In this document: positions 1-10,601 of the stretch, piece after piece
Layout of the letters: each line of letters begins with the position of its first letter
Numbering within the stretch: the first letter of the stretch is position 1
Assembly: GCA_011032825.1 (NCBI GenBank)
Contig: JAADJZ010000005.1
Location: 1,803,001-1,867,000 of the forward strand
Reading direction: 5' to 3'
DNA: 64,000 nt
From: Massariosphaeria phaeospora
Taxonomy: Eukaryota > Ascomycota > Dothideomycetes > Pleosporales
Position numbers and translations under genes: made by a program
Notes under the pieces: generated by a model
Told to the model about the DNA's origin: nothing
Databases searched by the model: none
The model's input: the letters and a program-made list of their open reading frames with translations, nothing else

Positions 1-3000
1 CTTTGGCGATTCTCTTTTAGCTGCGAGAGTATTGCTTTCAATGCATAGTCTAAAGCATTAGTTTCTACTTAAGTTTTCTTTTTCGAGTTGTGCATTTGTA
101 GCATTAGTGCCGTAGTAAATTTCTTTTTAAGTTCTTAAAACGCTTGTTCTTGTGCTTTCGTCTATTTGAACTTTTTATTTTTTTTAGTAACTTCTAAGAG
201 TAGTGTTGTAGTTTTAAAGTAATTTTTAATAAACTTTCTGTAAAAGTTAGCAAATTCTAAAAAAAACTACACGTTTTTTACTATTTTAGAAGTTAGCTAT
301 TTTTGTATAGTTTGAATTTTCTTTAAGTCTATAAACATACTTTCTTTTAAAATAATAAACTCAAGATAGCTAGTTTTTGTAACGTGGAATTTACACTTTT
401 TTGAGTAAAGTAATAGCTAGTACTGCTTTATCTTTTGTAGCACTTTTTTAACATGCTTTTAATGTTTTTCGAGCGTTTCTTTAGAGTATATTAATACGTT
501 GTCTAAGTACGCTGTAACAAAAATATTCAAGTATTTGTATAGTACTTTGTTAATTAGAGCCTAAAACGTAGCTAAGGCATTAGTTAATTTAAACAGCATA
601 ACCTAGTACTTATAAAGTTTATATTAAGTTTTAAAAGCTGTTAACTATTCGTGCTTTTTTGCAATTTAGATGCGATAGTATCTATCTAGTACGTTAAGTT
701 TTGTAATTTATTTTACTTTTTAAAGTTAATTTATAAGTTCTTAAATAAGCGGTAGTAAGTATTAGTTTTTTTGTGTAACGTTGTTAAGCTGTTAATAGTC
801 TACGCACAGTTTTAATTTTTTGTTTTTTTTTAGTACAAACAATATCGGCAACGCTATTAAGCTTTCGCTTAGTTGTATATATTCTCGCTAGATATTTCTT
901 TAAATGTATTTCTTCAATTCTTTCTGCTAGTTGTAAGTTAAGAAATACATTAGTTCTAGTCGTAGTTTTGTTTCTTTTTTAAAGATAATCTTGTAATTTT
1001 ATTTTTAGTAGTTTGCTAAGTCGTGCTTTTTGTTTTTTTTAAAAAAGCTTTTAAACTCTGTTTAGTATTTAGTAGAAAGGTTTTTAAACTTTTTTTCTTG
1101 TTTTTTAAAGAAGTTAAGTTGTAGTTTGCTTATTTTTAAAAGCGCAACTCGTTGTACCTATATAACGCCTATTTGTTAAGAGTTTTTTTTACAAATTCTC
1201 GCGATTTTGTAAAGTAAAATTAAACTAATTCTTTTGTTTTTAGGTGAGCTTTGAATTGTTGAACTGTTTTGTAGTACTACAGCGACTTTCTTTCTAGGCC
1301 TTTAGCTGCGTATTGTTTTGTTTTTTTAATTAATATTAAAGTTGTGTTGTTGTAGCTAGTTGTACCTAATATACATGTTAGAACTTTTAAAGTTTATAAT
1401 ATTAATACACTGTTAGTGCCTAATACCTGCAACTTTTAACTCAACTTTATAAGTTTCTAAGTTGATTAAACTGTTTCTATATTCTAGTAGTTGTTTGTTA
1501 GCTAACACTATTCGTATTAGTTAATCTTTAACTTAATAAAGTATTCTAGTTCTTTTTACCTATTCTAGGAAGACTAATGTCTAGGTAGCTCTACTATTAA
1601 GTAGTGCAGTAAGCTTTTAGCCTACGACTTTTGCTTTTACTTTTATGTAATTCTATTTTAGTTGCGTTTTTTGTACGCTTTGTACGGTTGTGCTAAAAGC
1701 ACTTATACTATTCTAACTATAAGTCTAGTAGCTTGCTAGTTTTTTGCTAAAAAAGCTTTTAAAGCTTGTTTTTCTAGAATGTTCTATTGCTTGTAGTAGT
1801 TGCATTTGCTAGCGAAGCATTCTTAAAGCTTTAAAAACTTGTCGTAGTTTTAGTTTTTAAAATTTTATCTCGTTGCATTTTTTTATAGCTTATAAATAGT
1901 GCATTTTGTAGTGTAAAAAAGCTAGCGTGCTGCTTAGCACGTATTGTAGTTTTCTATACATAATTCGTTGTTGCATTTTAAGTAGTTTTTGTTTTTTGAA
2001 CTTATAAGCTACTATTCTGTAATATGCTTGTAAAACTAGTGTATTTGATATTTCTTATTGTAACACTACGCTTATCTGCGGCTACTACTATAGTTTTTAA
2101 ACTAATTGTCGTAGTTGTGTACGTAGCATTTTGCTACTGTACACTTGCTGTTTTTAAGCAAAACGTGTAATAGTAATTTTAGCTATTGCTAAGCGAGAAT
2201 TCTATTGTTTGCGTAGTATACACAGTTCTTTTTGTTGTACTAGTGCTAAAGTAGGTTTTTGTAATTTTCTTAATTAGCGAATTGTATTTTTTTTTGTTAG
2301 CTTTTGTTGTGCTATTGCTGCGTTTGCAACTTTTTATTTTTGTAGTCTTTCAATTTAAAGCGTATAAAACTTGTTCTCGCAATACTAGGCAATGTAGGTT
2401 TTTTAGCTGCACATCTAGCATTCGTAGTTCTATAGTTTTCCGTTAATTTTCTAGACTTGTAGAGTTAATAGTTTTTTATTGTTTTTATTTGTTAGCTTTG
2501 TAACGTCTTTAAGACTTTCTATTTAAATCTAATTGTTTTTTAATTCTTTAGAGTTTTTTGAGTATAGTGTAGCTACTTGCTATAGTTAGATTATAGCAAT
2601 AGTAGCAGCTTAAGCGCTTGCTACTTTCTATTGTGTTTCTAAGTAGTCTTTGCAAAAGTGTTTGTTTTTGCTGTATTAAAAACATACTTTATTGTCGTAA
2701 CGTCTCTAGCGTTTTTTCTTTAATAATTTGTTTTTAGAGTTTTGCTTTGTCGAGGTAGCGTTTCTTTTGTTAAACTGCTTTTGTAGTAGTTTGTTGTTTT
2801 AAACTCGTCTAACGCTGTCAATGTCTATTAAATTATAGTAATAAGTTTTTTTTAATCGTAGCTACTAAGCGTATGTATAGTTTGATAGTAAACTTGTGTT
2901 TCTACTATTGTTGCTATAGTTAGTTGTTAATTTGTACTACAGTTTTAATTAACTCTTTAAGTTTCTTAAGTTTTTTGTTTTAACTAATTTTATTTTTTAC

Positions 3001-3650
3001 ATGTTTTTTTAGTTCTGCGTAGTAAAACTTGCATAAGCTTTATTCTTTTACGTTGTTTACTTTAGCTTAAATTTTTTTAAACTTAATTGTATATTCACTT
3101 GCAGATTTTTTCTGTTGTAGTAATTTGAATTTGTTTATTGCTTATTGTGTTTCGTTTACTTTCTTGTAGATTGTATAAAGCTTTTTTTTAAACAATTTTT
3201 AGTTTTTAAAAATACGTTGCGTGTCTAGCTTTATTTTTTACTTGCTATTGCTTTTAACATAATCGTTTGCGTGTAGCTAAAACTATTCTACTACGTTGTT
3301 TTTTATGTGCATTTTAGCTGCAAAGATTTTGTTTTATTTTGTAAAAAAGCTTGTTGCATAGTAACAGTAGTAAAAGTTGATATTTGTAAAGAATAATTGT
3401 AATGTTTTTTTTTCTTTGCTGTACTTCTCTAAGAACAGTGCTTTTGCAGCACTACTAGTTCTTTAACTCTTTAGAATTACTACTATTTTTAATAGTTCGC
3501 TAATTTGCTTGCTTATTTGTTTTATCTAGTTAGCTTGCTTTGCTAGTACCGTTGCTGCGGTGCGTACTAGTGCTTTAGCGCTACTACTACTTAAGCTTGC
3601 TAAAGTTGTTATATTGTTTTAGTTCTAAACCTAAAGTAGTTAAAGTGTTA
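1..3650 (-). mobile_element. Ty3/gypsy LTR retrotransposon remnant (RIP-degraded, cut by window edge)
   Basis: On the minus strand the left end encodes a degraded gypsy-type reverse transcriptase (see 362-659). In this orientation gag and protease should lie to the right, up to about 3.6 kb, and RNase H and integrase beyond the left edge of the window. I could not recognise gag or protease motifs or place an LTR or primer-binding site, so the right boundary is a guess based on expected element size and a change of base composition. The plus strand is T-rich over this interval, as expected if an A-rich coding strand has been mutated on the minus strand. Confidence 0.7.
362..659 (-). pseudogene. 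Degraded gypsy reverse transcriptase core
   Basis: One minus-strand frame stays aligned for about 99 codons, interrupted only by TAG or TAA. It reads in order a segment like the conserved TAFxTRYG block, then VMLFKLTNALATF (equivalent of VMPFGLTNAPATF), then AYLDNVLIYS, where the catalytic YLDD is now YLDN, then a Lys-rich stretch ending in KKCKFHV. The changes Pro to Leu (CCx to CTx), Gly to Lys (GGx to AAx) and Gln or Trp to stop are all C-to-T or G-to-A, the RIP signature. It cannot be functional. Confidence 0.87.
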
Positions 3651-4140
3651 TTAAAAGTGTTTTCTTACTAAAAGTAATTACAATTAAACTTAAAGATTCT
3701 GCCTAAGAAATTGTTCTATGTTCGAAAAGCTTAATAACAACAAAAAAACAATTTCAATTCTATTTTAAATAGAATAACAAAGTAACAATCTGTTGCCTAT
3801 AGATTTAATCTATGTATAAAATGTACTTAAAAGAGTTAACTACAAAGAATTTAAATTACTAAAGAAATTCTACTAATTTATATAGTTTTTTAATTTCTTG
3901 CTAAAAGCATTTTGCTTTGCTTGCTACGTTTTGCTACGCCGTAGCACTTGTAGCGCTCGTAGCAACTATTGCTTAGTGTACTACGTGCTAAAGCCTCGTA
4001 GCACTCGTAGCGCATTACGTAACTTTTGCTAACTTAATTCTACTTTACGCGTTGCTATACTTCTGTCTTGCAAACTTGCAAGCTTTAACAACTTTTCTAC
4101 GTTGTTGCTTAGTCTACGATACCTAGTATCGTCTTTGTTT

Positions 4141-4600
4141 GTAACACTAAGCTTAGTAGTAATAAGCTTTAATTGCGATTTAAATTTAAGCGTATTGCTT
4201 AGAGTTTTTAACTACTACGGCGTTTTTAGTGCAAAAAGTAGTAGCAAAGTACATAGCTATACTTTAAAATAATTAAAAACTACCTACGCGTTAATAGAAA
4301 CTAGCTCTAAAACTTTAAAAGCTTTTTTATAGTTCTTTGTTGTAAATACTTTAAAAAATGCGTTTTTAAAAGCTAGCAAAAAGCTTTTTTTTGTTAATAT
4401 AGAAAACGCGCTAGCGCGCTAAGTTTTAAACGCGTTAAAAGTACTTTAGCTTTAGTAGCAAAAAGCAAACTACATCTAGCAGCTAAAGAATATAAAATAA
4501 ATAAGCTAGTATGCAAAGCGTAAAAATCTTGTACTTAAAGTAATAGTTTTTGAAATTCTAAAATTAGTAGCTTTTATAGCTGTTTAAAATAAGTAGCTAA
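4141..4600 (+). pseudogene. Probable pogo/Fot1-like transposase C-terminus (RIP-degraded)
   Basis: A single plus-strand frame (codons starting at 4141) can be followed for about 150 codons, with stops only as TAA or TAG. It reads a segment ending GVFSAKSS, resembling the LQPLDVGVFxPLK block of pogo-type DDE transposases. A Leu/Lys-rich helical region follows, with NALAR and then YAKRKNLVLK, which resembles the basic C-terminal tail of fungal Fot1/pogo transposases. No terminal inverted repeat could be assigned. The family call rests on recalled motif similarity and needs a profile search. Confidence 0.4.
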
Positions 4601-4932
4601 TACTTTTCTACTTAACGCGCTTTTGTATGCGCGTTAAAATACTTTAACTATTTAAAACTAAAAGCGTTGTTTGTCTAGCTGTTTTTAGAAACTAAAAGCT
4701 TTTAATTGCTAGGTATAAAGTTTTTCTTGTACTATGCTAAAATATAAACGCGTTTTTTGTAGATAATAAAAAGTAAAATTGCGTACTTAGTAGCGCAAAT
4801 GCTTTAGACTTTTGTAACTTACTTGCGGTTGCCTAGCTAAACTAGCTTAGAACGAACGCGTTTTTTTGCGCTTGTAACAACTTTTATAGAGCTAATTACG
4901 CTTATTTAGAAACTAGTTTTGTTAAAGTTGTA

Positions 4933-5356
4933 ACGTACTCTACAAGCGAGTAAGCTACACGAGCGAGTAGGCCATCGAATTTTACTAAAGAAAATCAATA
5001 ATCTAGAGCTTAATAACTCTTTACCTAATTAATAAAATTCTCTAAAAATTTAATAAATTATTTCTGTATATATAAACTTTCTAGTTCTAAGATTACTAAG
5101 CTTTAGCTAGTCTAGAAAAGTAGATAGCTTAGAGCGCACGAATAATTTAAGCTTTTCTTTAATAACTTTCTAAATACTAGAGTTGTAGCTTAGTAATCTA
5201 GAAATTTAAAAGTTTATATAGATGCAGCTTAGTAGTAAAAAGTTTAGAGAATTTTATTAAGTAGGTTAAGAGTTATTAAGCTCTAGATTATTGATTTTTC
5301 TTAGTAAAATTCGGTGGCTTACTCGCTCGTGTAGCCTACTCGCTCGTAGAGTACGT
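4933..5356. mobile_element. 424-bp foldback/MITE-like element with long TIRs and TA target duplication
   Basis: The element begins ACGTACTCTAC and ends with its exact reverse complement GTAGAGTACGT. It is flanked on both sides by TA (4931-4932 and 5357-5358), the Tc1/mariner/pogo target-site duplication. The two arms pair for at least 115 bp almost continuously, then more weakly towards a centre near 5145. Each arm contains a 17-bp direct repeat with core GAGCGAGTARGC. Differences between arms are mainly A/G and C/T transitions. It has no coding capacity, so any transposase would have to act in trans; the pogo-like remnant just upstream is a possible relative, but shared ends were not found. 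Confidence 0.8.
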
Positions 5357-5358
5357 TA

Positions 5359-5620
5359 TTTTCTTTTTATAATTATAACAGCTAGTTATAATAGGTTTAT
5401 TAACCTAAAGGTAGTACCTAAAACCTAACTTTAACCTACGCTTTGATTACTCTAACCTAACTTTAACCTTAGGTCTGTGCGACTCTAACTCAACCTATAC
5501 CCAACGATGGGTACTCTCTACCCATTCGCTAGCGTAATTAGAGATACCAAAGCATATCTCATCCTCGTTCTTGCTTGTGTGCAGTCTGATGATATAACCA
5601 AAACTATATTTTCTTGACAC
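5359..5620. other. Spacer with imperfect AACCTA/CTTTAA repeats
   Basis: Between the foldback element and the first ORF, bases 5398-5475 contain repeated AACCTAA, CTAACTTTAACC and CTTTAACCTTAGG motifs. They look like a decayed CCCTAA array but could be simple AT-rich repeats. No gene is visible. Confidence 0.4.
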
Positions 5621-6061
5621 ATGGATATTGTCAAGGAAAGGAAGGCCCTCCGCGTTCTCGTTATTCTCTACCCCCAGAGCCCACTATATGCCGATTCAAA
5701 GATGAACACCATACGTCGCCAGGCTCTGACCGAACTAAATGCAATCGGAGCAGACGCAAGGACGCTATTCCTAGCGACATGGCCACACAGGACCATTATG
5801 GTGTTCGACCTGTGTAACGGAAATTACGACTTTGCGCAAGCACACCACCCCGAGGATCTTCCAGTGGTAGCGATTCACTTTCAGACGAATGAGAAGGTCA
5901 AGATTGGGATTGTATCGCAACAAAAGAAATGTGAAATCAACAACGATGTTGCGCGATACCACAAGCTACACGGATATGGAGCACTACCCATGGTGGAGGA
6001 TCACAGGAATGGCAATGTTCCTACATACATGAACCCGCGAGACATGGTATCTACTGCTTAG
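5621..6061 (+). CDS. Hypothetical 146-aa protein
   Basis: An uninterrupted ORF starts at the ATG at 5621, immediately right of the AT-rich block, and has normal codon composition unlike the RIP-degraded DNA. The product is soluble and mixed-charge, without signal peptide, membrane segment or recognised motif. A perfect donor-like GTAAGT starts directly after the stop, so the annotated end could be a splice site rather than the true C-terminus. The nearest usable acceptors give either a very short intron or an immediate stop. It may be a real small gene, a truncated one or chance. Function is unknown. Confidence 0.4.
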   Translation: MDIVKERKALRVLVILYPQSPLYADSKMNTIRRQALTELNAIGADARTLFLATWPHRTIMVFDLCNGNYDFAQAHHPEDLPVVAIHFQTNEKVKIGIVSQQKKCEINNDVARYHKLHGYGALPMVEDHRNGNVPTYMNPRDMVSTA

Positions 6062-7902
6062 TAAGTATTGATCTATCGGAGAGATGTTAGCTCCACTGAT
6101 CTCACGATTAGACTTGCACGATTGGTTGAAGAGGGATGAAGCAGGTGCGCTTAGGACTTGAGGTTCGGTGGGAATGGAAGTGACACGGACCCTGTTGGAC
6201 TCAAGAGGTGGCTCGAATGTTTGTAGACTAGCAGGATTAGATAGCGGAAGCCTTGCAGGATAGAACGGCGTATCAGCGGGGATTGCCCTCGATACCTAAC
6301 TTAGAGAAGTTGAACAACGAACACGGGCGGCAGCGGCAGCGGCAGCGGCTGGACGCTACGCTAACATGCGCAATCAAAACGTGACACTTCGTATATGCGA
6401 CAGAGCGAGATTACATACAAGCTTCGGGAAAGCAATTCGCTAAAAGGTCTGCACCCCAACTGCCCCCCAAACGTACCCTACGTAGTCAGCGCTTAGGCGC
6501 TTTTGAAGGTACTATACTTTCTACTATACGTACCTTCGTATGTACAGCCAGTCATGACGTACCTACCCGTGCTGACTCCCCTCCCCTCCACTTTAAATAT
6601 TCCCCTACCCCTACCCCCGTGCCGCGTATACCCCATACCCCATACCCCGCACCCTCGCCCCTCCTAGACTCCTCATGAAACCAACCTATACCAAACCAGG
6701 TCCTTCCCACGACCACCCCACGCGTTCCCGCAATCCAGTCCCCCTGCACCCGCAGCTCAGCCGCCCAAACGGGGTTCCTTGATTCTACCTACGTATCCCC
6801 GTCCCACTGCCCACGACTGACTGTGCCTCAACTTCAAACTCGGACTCGGAGTCACACTAGCTCGTGGTAAATAAATAGAGCACAGTAGGTCGGTGCGCGC
6901 GGCAACCCCCCTGAATAGTCATCAATTATCAGTACACACCGTACTGACTGACTGGTGGGTGACTGCACTGCCAATGGGAAGTGATTGACTGCCAATGAAA
7001 AGTGACTGACTGACAATGGGCAGTGAACTGATTGTGGCCCACGGGCACACATGACACGACACAAGTCGAAGACGAACCCGCAACCGCAACCGCAACCGCA
7101 ACGGATAACCCCAATCAAGACCCAGATAATTCCACATTTCAATATCGATCCATTGATTGCTATCTAGGTGAGCACGGTACGGTACGGTACGGCGAGTGTG
7201 TACCGAGGAGAGATTGATCCACCACTCGTAAATCTGCTAATCCCAGCCCACCTACCAACCAACCAGCCATACACAACGTGTCCCCCATTCGTTCTGCCCC
7301 CCAACAATTAGTAGTGCCATGTCCCGATACCGCCCCTAGGACCGAATGAACTAAACTACCCAAGATAGACAGAGGGGAAGGGAGTTGTTTGTTTGTTAGT
7401 TTGATTTCGATCGGGCAAACAAAAGAAACAGAGAGCAAGGATGGGAAAGGAAAACGCCCACCAAAGGCGTCATCGCAGATAGCCACCCATCCGCAACAGC
7501 GCGCAATCTCTAGATCTAGGACTCTTCGTGGGCGTGACATGGAACAAACCCGTACCCACAGACGCCGACGAACAAGCCCCCAATCTAGTTGGAAAAAGAA
7601 AAAGCCCATATAACCTCCCAGCCCCCCGGAGATGCCAAATGCTGTCGTGGAACAGCTATCGTGCCTGCTCTGCCGTGCGTCCCCGACCCGAAAACTCCAC
7701 GCTGAATGCTAGCAAGGAGAAAGACAAAAGTGGATATCGGTGTTGGAAAGAGAAGATCCATATAGGAAAAGTATGTTTCACCTCCTCATTAACAACATAT
7801 CCGGGTTGGTGCCAAGTTATCGAACGCCCCTGTCGAGAAGAGCTTCTGCGTGCAGCGAACCTTGGCAAGTTCTGCCACGATTAAGCTGATCCTCATTATC
7901 CG
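6062..7902. other. Long intergenic spacer, low complexity, no supported gene
   Basis: No ORF has coding character. The stretch holds C-rich runs (CCCCTACCCC type) at 6580-6660, an ACTGACTG/CAATGG-rich imperfect repeat at 6940-7030, four CAACCG-type hexamers at 7081-7104 and a GGTAC run near 7175. These look like promoter or UTR low-complexity sequence. Confidence 0.6.
7081..7104. repeat. CAACCG hexamer microsatellite
   Basis: Four head-to-tail copies, the last imperfect (CAACGG). Confidence 0.8.
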
Positions 7903-8881
7903 CTAGACCGTCCAGCCCAAGCCGTTGGGAGCGAGGTCGATCTGTTTGCAGAGGCGCTGGCATTTTGAGTCCAGCTCACGGATGATCTCTTTCTTCACCT
8001 TCCACCATTCGGTAAAGTCGTTAAATTGCTTGGCAGATAGGCGGCCGGAACGCTGCGCCTCAGCCCACTCTGTATTGACTTTAATGACGGAATGACGTAG
8101 GCGTGTCACTGACTCTGTTCGCAGGGCAGACAGCTCGCTTGTGTAATACGCGTCATGCGGCTCGAGCGGTGTGGTGAACGACCGCTCCTGCGACCGTTCC
8201 TGCGTACGGGCCGGCTTGTCTGGAATATTGACGTCGGCTGGGGTCAAGCAGATCGGTGACACCGGGTACGTGGTGTGTGATGGAGTCAGAGGCGTCATTG
8301 GCGAGCCCGCGCCCGACGACGGCGAAGAGTCGAACACCAGGGAGCCGGCGTCGGAAAACAAGCCGCTACTAGCATTGCTCGAGGTTCGCGGGAGTTTTAG
8401 GGGTGGCAAAGTTGCCATGTTCGCGATGCTGCCGTGGAGTTGGGCCTCGAATTCAGATCGCTGGGGGTTGGCCACTACGGCATTCTTTGCGTGGCTTTCG
8501 AGCCGTTCATAGCCTATACATTTAGTCTTTGGTGTTTGAGAAAGGCCGCAGCGCGACGTCGTGGGGTTACGCTTGGACGCAATGGCACGACGGAGCCTGT
8601 GGTGACTGACCTGAGAGCACTGCGGCGCCAGAGTGTTGCAGATGAGCCAGGGCCTTCTGGAGAGCGGCAGGGAACGAGTCCCAGAGGTCCTGCGAGATGT
8701 ACCAGGCGGCCAGGTGCGAGGGGTTGTAGCTGAAGGCGTCCCCATCTCGCGGACAGAGGGTGCGAGGCGACTCGATGTTGGAATTGGCGAAGCTGGCAAG
8801 ACTAGAGCTACGGTGCTGGCGGGGCCGGCCATCCGCTTCGGCGGCGTGGGAGGTGGGCCTCGGCGAGGACGGAGCGGCCAT
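7903..8881 (-). CDS. Hypothetical protein, 293 aa, one intron
   Basis: Exon 1 runs 8881-8611 and exon 2 runs 8513-7903. The 97-bp intron has donor GTCAGT and acceptor TATAG, with a GACTAAA branch-like site, and it joins two frames in phase. The start is the ATG at 8881 (MAAPSSPRP). The N-terminal half has a folded-looking segment (YNPSHLAAWYISQDLWDSF, near residues 52-70). The middle is Ser/Thr/Pro-rich with an (S/T)PMTPLTPS type stretch, a possible phosphorylation tract. The last 80 residues are helical and charged, with paired Trp in FTEWWKVKKEI. There is no signal peptide or membrane segment. I do not recognise the family. Its minus orientation faces the long spacer at 6062. Confidence 0.7.
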
Positions 8882-9156
8882 GTTGGCGGCGAGCTAGGAG
8901 TGCTCTAAGATGCAGAGTGGTGAAGCTATGTCTCGGACAAAGAAACCGGCCGGTGGAGCTGGGCTAGGGAGGGTTGCCGCAGGTAGGGGATAGGTGGTGA
9001 GTTTTGTCAAAGGAACGACTTGTGAGACTGTGGCTTTGTGCGGTGAGGGAGCGCGAGCAAAAATAGGAAAGGAGTCAGGAAGCAGTATATGTATTGACGA
9101 AAAGTTCCACTCGAACCACCGTGCCACCGCCCCACTAGCGCCTGCTTCCCCGTGGG

Positions 9157-9164
9157 TGACGTAA
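9157..9164 (+). promoter_or_regulatory. CRE/ATF-like motif TGACGTAA
   Basis: TGACGTAA sits in the context GTGGGTGACGTAA, about 275 bp upstream of the gene starting at 8881. It matches the Atf1/CREB bZIP consensus TGACGTMA (established motif). Function here is inference. Confidence 0.35.
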
Positions 9165-9716
9165 TTCCCCGTAACTGGATCGCAGCTGGAGCATGGGTGG
9201 GAAAGTGCCAAAGGCGACGCCGGGAGAGCGGCACGCCCTGCGCCGGTCAGCTAACGCGCTCCAGGCCGACACGCAATCGCGGCCAAGTCGCAACGGCCGG
9301 GGGTGGTGGTGCGGGTGCGGGTGGTGCGCGCAGGGCGAACGCGTGGTGTGCCAGCGGACACAGCGCCGGCCATGCACGTCTGCCTCCAAGCGCATCGCGC
9401 GCTGCTGCAGTGCTGCTGCGTCGAGGGCCCTGCACGGTGTTGAAACGATCGCGGTGCTGTGGTTGTCAGGGTGCAGAGGGCCGCTGTGGACGTGGCCAGC
9501 CGCCAGGGCAAGAGCCAGGGTCGCTGTGAGCATACCACATAGAACACGGTGAAGTGCAATGTGCCGCTTGCCCTTGGCCGTTCCCGCCGTGAAAGAACGC
9601 GCGCAGGGCGCCGCATGCGGATAGGAATCTCGATGCGCTGCTCTCGTCGCGTAAGACGTCGTAAGAAAGGCCCGCGGGCGCAGGGCCTAATCGTAATCGC
9701 GCACTTTACGCCTGGG

Positions 9717-9724
9717 TGACGTAA
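9717..9724 (+). promoter_or_regulatory. CRE/ATF-like motif TGACGTAA
   Basis: This is a second copy, in the context CCTGGGTGACGTAA. A third related site occurs inverted at 13745-13754 (TACGTCACCC), in the uL14m/Set9 promoter region. Confidence 0.35.
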
Positions 9725-10601
9725 AAATAGCGACGCCTGGATTCGCTGGATTCCAAGGTTGCTATCTCGGTGGAACCAGCCGCTCCCGTTTCAACCTGGG
9801 GGCTTGATATCGCGCATCCCAAGCCTCAACAACAGCACTTTTGAGTGCGAAAAGGCCCAGATCTAGGAACGTTGCCTATCAAGAGTAAGTTGTCCTTTTT
9901 AAAAAGAGGAAAGCTTCAAGTCTCAAGGTTTCCTTTGGGCTGGAAAACGACGCTTTGTGACCTCGCGACTCCTTGAGAGTGGCTTCAATCAGTGGAAGGA
10001 GTAGGTAGCGTTTGAAGATAGACGCTTAATTAGGGACCAAGGTGTTATTGGGTTGCGCGATATTCTGCTCCTTTGCATTAGGGTATGCGATAACAACACC
10101 CCTCAGCCTGGGTGGCGATAACAACCCCCCTCAACCTGAGGTGGCGGCCATGGGAGTGAGAAAAGTCTGTCCGTTGCATCCGTGGAAGGGGGTACCAGAG
10201 TCTGGTCCGACTTATCACTGCGCCCCCATCATGATTGCGCTTCTGCTTGCTACGTATCGGCTTACACCCTGCGGAGCTCATCATCCGTCATAAGTCCCTC
10301 GAGATCCGCCCAGCTCGTTGGGGCCAATAATTCAAACACGTCGCGCATAGCAACGGGTAGCTATGGCTCACTTGCTATTGGTCTTGATTCTTGCCAGTCT
10401 ACTCTACCACGTCGCTCCCGCCACCTCAGAGTCCTCTTGATATCCTGGCCGCCGAGTTGCTGTGCATGACGTCCAATATCAGACAGCCTGTCCACATCAT
10501 TGCCGCCCAATAGATTCTGGCAAAACATAACCACCGCTGATCTTGCTCATCATGGACCGCCACGTGAAATCCAAACGCCGAGAAAGTCCTGCACCGTTGT
10601 T

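Larger units (their letters stand above)
1..5358. other. AT-rich, RIP-like gene-free block
   Basis: The block is very rich in A and T, is dense in TpA dinucleotides, and contains no long open reading frame. The composition changes sharply at about 5400. Where protein homology can still be read, stop codons sit at former Gln, Trp or Arg positions, and the two arms of the inverted repeat at 4933-5356 differ mostly by transitions. This is the pattern left by repeat-induced point mutation (established for ascomycetes); its application here is inference. Stretches not assigned to an element, notably 3650-4140 and 4600-4930, show no recognisable feature beyond short GTAGC-type motifs and may include degraded LTR sequence. 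Confidence 0.85.
8882..10601. other. Intergenic spacer, no convincing gene
   Basis: The left part (9130-9620) is GC-rich and open by chance in several frames. A minus-strand ORF at 9533-9135 begins with a signal-peptide-like Leu/Ala stretch, but its remainder is His/Arg-biased and shadowed by equally long ORFs on the other strand, so I do not call it. The right part is ordinary spacer downstream of the prolyl isomerase gene. Two GGGTGACGTAA motifs lie at 9154-9164 and 9714-9724. Confidence 0.5.

Noticed and set aside
7160..7609. 149-codon minus ORF in the left spacer
   Set aside because: No conserved motif; crossed by microsatellite-like GGTAC and by plus-strand ORFs of similar size.
9135..9533. 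Minus-strand ORF with signal-peptide-like start (132 codons)
   Set aside because: Only the first 20 residues look like a protein feature. The rest is His/Arg/Pro-biased GC-rich DNA with equally long open frames on the other strand.
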